DNA of 6,562 bases from Methanobacteriota archaeon (lineage in GTDB: Archaea; Thermoplasmatota; Poseidoniia; Poseidoniales; Thalassarchaeaceae): NCBI GenBank assembly GCA_002727275.1, contig PBWO01000024.1, forward strand, positions 1 to 6,562, in the 5' to 3' direction. Positions 4,361 through 6,562 of the stretch are shown piece after piece. Made by a program: the position numbers and the translations under genes. Below the pieces are notes generated by a model. The model was given only the letters and a program-made list of their open reading frames with translations. It was not told where the DNA came from and made no database searches. Position 1 is the first letter of the stretch, and each line of letters opens with the position of its first letter.

Positions 4361-6495
4361 AAATCGCCCAAAGTACTCTGTCTGACTGAAGGGGGGTCAA
4401 TTTCAACCAACTCAGAGAGTTCCGTCTCATTCAGAACCTTAACACCCAAACGCTCAGCCTTATCCAACTTAGAGCCAGCAGAGTCGCCCGAGACGAGATA
4501 ATCCAACTTACCCGATACTGAAGATACTACTTTCCCCCCCATGGATTTGATTGACAATGCAATCTCCTTTCTGGGCCTTGAGAGTGTTCCAGTGATGCAG
4601 AAAGTCTGTCCCTCGAGGGGGCCTGTGTTGGTTTCTGCAACCTCGTCCGATATGTCCAATTCTTCACTTAGTGCCGATACAATTTCCATACGAATGAATA
4701 GTCCCTCCAACAGAAGTCTTGCGACGGTCTCACCTACGCCTTCTATTGCTACTAAGTGAGATATCGCCTCATTGTGCTTCATCGAGTTACCCTCTTCGTC
4801 TTGCCCCGGTTCCTCGTCCATTCTACGAACTAGTTCTAGCAGATTTTCGAGACTGCCGATCGCAGCGGCAATCGAGTTGGCTATTTCGGGGCCAATCCTA
4901 GGCATTCCGAGAGCAGCTAGGAAGGTACTGAGAGTCATGCTGCGGCTTGCTTCCAGTTCATCGATCACATTTCCTGCAGATTTCTCGGCCATCCGGTCTA
5001 GGCTTGCTATATCACGTAGTGTTAGAGCATAGAGGTCAGCCAGTGAGTTCACCAAACCTGTAGAGCATAGTTGCTCAGCAAGTTTCTCTCCAATTCCGTC
5101 CATCTCTAGATGTCGGCACCAATACAGGATGGTGCGCTCCAGGCGGGATGGGCAATTCAGGTCCATACACCTGATGAATGCGCCGTCTTCAACCAGTGTT
5201 GAGTCGCATCTGGGGCAATGTGTTGGAATTATCACCGCAGTTCGGGAGGGGAGTGGTTCATCGAAGGGAGTCCCGTCGGCGTGCTTCCTCCCCCTCATAT
5301 CTGACTCTTGGGCTGTGCCCAGAACCTCGGTAATCTTCGGTATGACGTCTCCTCTCCTGACCACTTTGACACGGTCGCCGAGCATGATTCCGAGTCTCTC
5401 AACCTCTCCCTTGTTGTGCAGCGTTGTACTCTCTACGGTGACTCCTGAAACGGTAACCGGGGCGACCTTGGAAACAGGAGTTACATTGCCTGTTCTACCA
5501 GTCTGCCATTCAACATCCATCAGAATACTGATGGCCTCTTCGGGCGGGAATTTCCAAGCTAGAGCCCAACGAGGGTGATGTGCAGTCATTCCAAGCAATT
5601 CTCTCTTGCTCAGACGGTCGAGTTTGATGACTATACCATCAATTTCCCAATCAGCACTATCTCTTTTCTCAGTCCATCTGTTTACTACTGACATTATCTG
5701 TTCGGTAACAGCCTGAGAATCTCCTCCTCCTACGACTTCGTTACCAGCTACTTCAATGCCAATTTCCTGTAGCCAAGTTATAGATTCGGAGTCGAATTCG
5801 AATGCCGGAGGTTCTGGACTATCCGGGTGTCTGGTATCGCTCCCGGGAAACTCTGCACCGTATGCGAGGAACATCAGATCCTCTGCTCTTCCCTTGCCCG
5901 CCTCTGCATGCTTCTGCCTGAGAGAGCCGGCTGCGAGGTTTCTTGGGTTTGGGGCGACTTCTGAATAACTATCAGTGAATGTAGCAAGAGGCATTACCAC
6001 CTCACCTCTGATGTGGCAATCCCCCTCCCATCCAAGAGATTCAGGAACATTCGGGATTCTGCGGGCGTTTGCAGTTACGTCCTCTCCTCTAGTTCCGCTT
6101 CCACGTGTGGCCGCTCGGACTAATCTGCCTCGGCGGTACTCTAGTGATAGGGCGGATCCATCCAACTTGGGCTGACAGACGAATCTCCTGCCTTGGGCAG
6201 TAGTCTCAGCGACAAAATGTATGACTTCGTCTTCCGTGTTCGACTTATCTAGACTAAGCATTGGAAATAGATGCTCGACCTTGATAGACCCAGGAGGTGG
6301 GTCGGAGCCTACTTTCTGTAGTTGAGGGTGATCGGGAGAAAGAGATTTTAGTTCGTCCCAGAGAGAATCAAACTCGGTATCGGAAATCTCTGGTCTGGCC
6401 TCGTTGTAATAGAGGTGCGAATGATGAGAAATCTGCTTCGCAAGCCACACCACCAGCGCCTGCTCGCTGGCTGTGCTCGGGCGCTCCGCTGCCAT
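4357..6495 (-). CDS. ligA: NAD+-dependent DNA ligase LigA, 712 aa, with C-terminal PIP-like motif
   Basis: The enzyme seals nicks in duplex DNA using NAD+ and would act in lagging-strand synthesis and repair. All LigA domains are present in order. Domain Ia (about 10-95) has HLYY and EISDTEFD (Asp39, Asp43). The adenylation domain has nucleotidyl lysine Lys110 in KLDG, ATRGSGTRGED (129-139), RGEVVMP (163-169, Glu165), NPRNLAAGSLRQ (183-194), EIDGIVIKLD (284-293) and WKFPPE (314-319, Lys315). The OB fold spans about 325-400. The zinc finger is Cys427, Cys430, Cys443 and Cys448. Helix-hairpin-helix repeats cover about 450-605 and the BRCT domain about 623-697. Two oddities stand out: Gln108 replaces the glutamate usual two residues before the catalytic lysine, and the tail RQSTLGDF (705-712) looks like a PCNA-interacting peptide. 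The length is about 40 residues above common bacterial LigA. Most archaea rely on an ATP-dependent ligase, so a bacterial origin by transfer is likely. No ribosome binding site precedes ATG 6493-6495. Confidence 0.95.
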   Translation of the reverse strand: MAAERPSTASEQALVVWLAKQISHHSHLYYNEARPEISDTEFDSLWDELKSLSPDHPQLQKVGSDPPPGSIKVEHLFPMLSLDKSNTEDEVIHFVAETTAQGRRFVCQPKLDGSALSLEYRRGRLVRAATRGSGTRGEDVTANARRIPNVPESLGWEGDCHIRGEVVMPLATFTDSYSEVAPNPRNLAAGSLRQKHAEAGKGRAEDLMFLAYGAEFPGSDTRHPDSPEPPAFEFDSESITWLQEIGIEVAGNEVVGGGDSQAVTEQIMSVVNRWTEKRDSADWEIDGIVIKLDRLSKRELLGMTAHHPRWALAWKFPPEEAISILMDVEWQTGRTGNVTPVSKVAPVTVSGVTVESTTLHNKGEVERLGIMLGDRVKVVRRGDVIPKITEVLGTAQESDMRGRKHADGTPFDEPLPSRTAVIIPTHCPRCDSTLVEDGAFIRCMDLNCPSRLERTILYWCRHLEMDGIGEKLAEQLCSTGLVNSLADLYALTLRDIASLDRMAEKSAGNVIDELEASRSMTLSTFLAALGMPRIGPEIANSIAAAIGSLENLLELVRRMDEEPGQDEEGNSMKHNEAISHLVAIEGVGETVARLLLEGLFIRMEIVSALSEELDISDEVAETNTGPLEGQTFCITGTLSRPRKEIALSIKSMGGKVVSSVSGKLDYLVSGDSAGSKLDKAERLGVKVLNETELSELVEIDPPSVRQSTLGDF

Positions 6496-6562
6496 GGTGC
6501 TCGAAGTCGTGCAGATGCCTTCAACCTGCGGATAGGAGCCCTACGGGCTCCTGTATTTTCGG
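6496..6562 (-). promoter_or_regulatory. ligA upstream region, probable promoter
   Basis: This is all of the ligA 5' flank inside the window. Read on the minus strand, the far end carries CCGAAAATAC (6553-6562), an AT-rich element that could be a BRE/TATA-type promoter about 60 bp before the ATG. The start site would then fall about 25-35 bp before the ATG. The inverted repeat at 6534-6552 would lie between that element and the transcription start. No Shine-Dalgarno sequence is visible. The neighbour to the right is outside the window. Confidence 0.35.
6534..6552. repeat. Perfect 8-bp inverted repeat AGGAGCCC-TAC-GGGCTCCT
   Basis: The two arms pair perfectly with a 3-nt loop, giving a strong GC-rich hairpin. 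On the plus strand it is followed by GTATTTTC, which resembles an intrinsic terminator. However, no plus-strand gene in the window leads into it, and on the minus strand no T-run follows. It could be an operator for ligA, a transcript-end hairpin of something not seen here, or one copy of a dispersed palindromic repeat. Confidence 0.5.

Noticed and set aside
5129..5578. Plus-strand open frame of 149 codons inside ligA
   Set aside because: It lies wholly antisense to conserved LigA OB-fold and zinc-finger coding sequence. Its Ser/Pro/Thr-rich translation is typical of a shadow frame.
6496..6562. tRNA or other structured RNA gene at the right edge
   Set aside because: Only one hairpin is present; no T-arm, anticodon arm or acceptor pairing could be found.

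Overview
The window most likely comes from an archaeon, and its gene style suggests a marine Thermoplasmata-type euryarchaeon such as Marine Group II/III. That placement is inference. The clues are a PAC2-family protein ending in a proteasome-docking tripeptide, a ligase ending in a PCNA-binding (PIP) motif, a PKD-domain lipoprotein with several N-glycosylation sequons, intermediate GC content, and several genes without a ribosome binding site. Nothing here is a universal phylogenetic marker, so the lineage stays provisional.

Layout from left to right. Positions 1-98 hold no assignable gene. On the minus strand follow a small unrecognised protein (99-452) and, upstream of it, a secreted PKD-domain lipoprotein (505-1674). 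A 99-bp divergent region (1675-1773) carries the only clear Shine-Dalgarno sequences in the window. On the plus strand comes a DnaQ-like DEDDh 3'-5' exonuclease (1774-2352). It overlaps tail-to-tail by 15 bp with a minus-strand PD-(D/E)XK (RecB/AddB-like) nuclease carrying a predicted Fe-S cysteine set (2338-3492, or to 3540). A short divergent gap separates that gene from the plus-strand PAC2-family protein (3560-4360). The PAC2 gene overlaps by 4 bp the 3' end of a full-length minus-strand NAD+-dependent DNA ligase, ligA (4357-6495). The last 67 bp are the ligase upstream region, with a perfect 8-bp inverted repeat.

Three of the six genes act on DNA (proofreading-type exonuclease, RecB-like nuclease, ligase), so this is a small genome-maintenance neighbourhood. 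The strand alternates at nearly every gene, so it is not one operon; only the lipoprotein and the small downstream gene could share a transcript.

The two best observations are both at extreme C-termini. LigA, a bacterial-type enzyme, ends in QSTLGDF, which fits an archaeal PIP box and suggests a ligase adapted to the PCNA clamp. The PAC2 protein ends in Met-Tyr-Gly, which fits the HbYX motif used by proteasome activators to dock on the 20S alpha ring. I saw no RNA gene, CRISPR array, transposase or attachment site.
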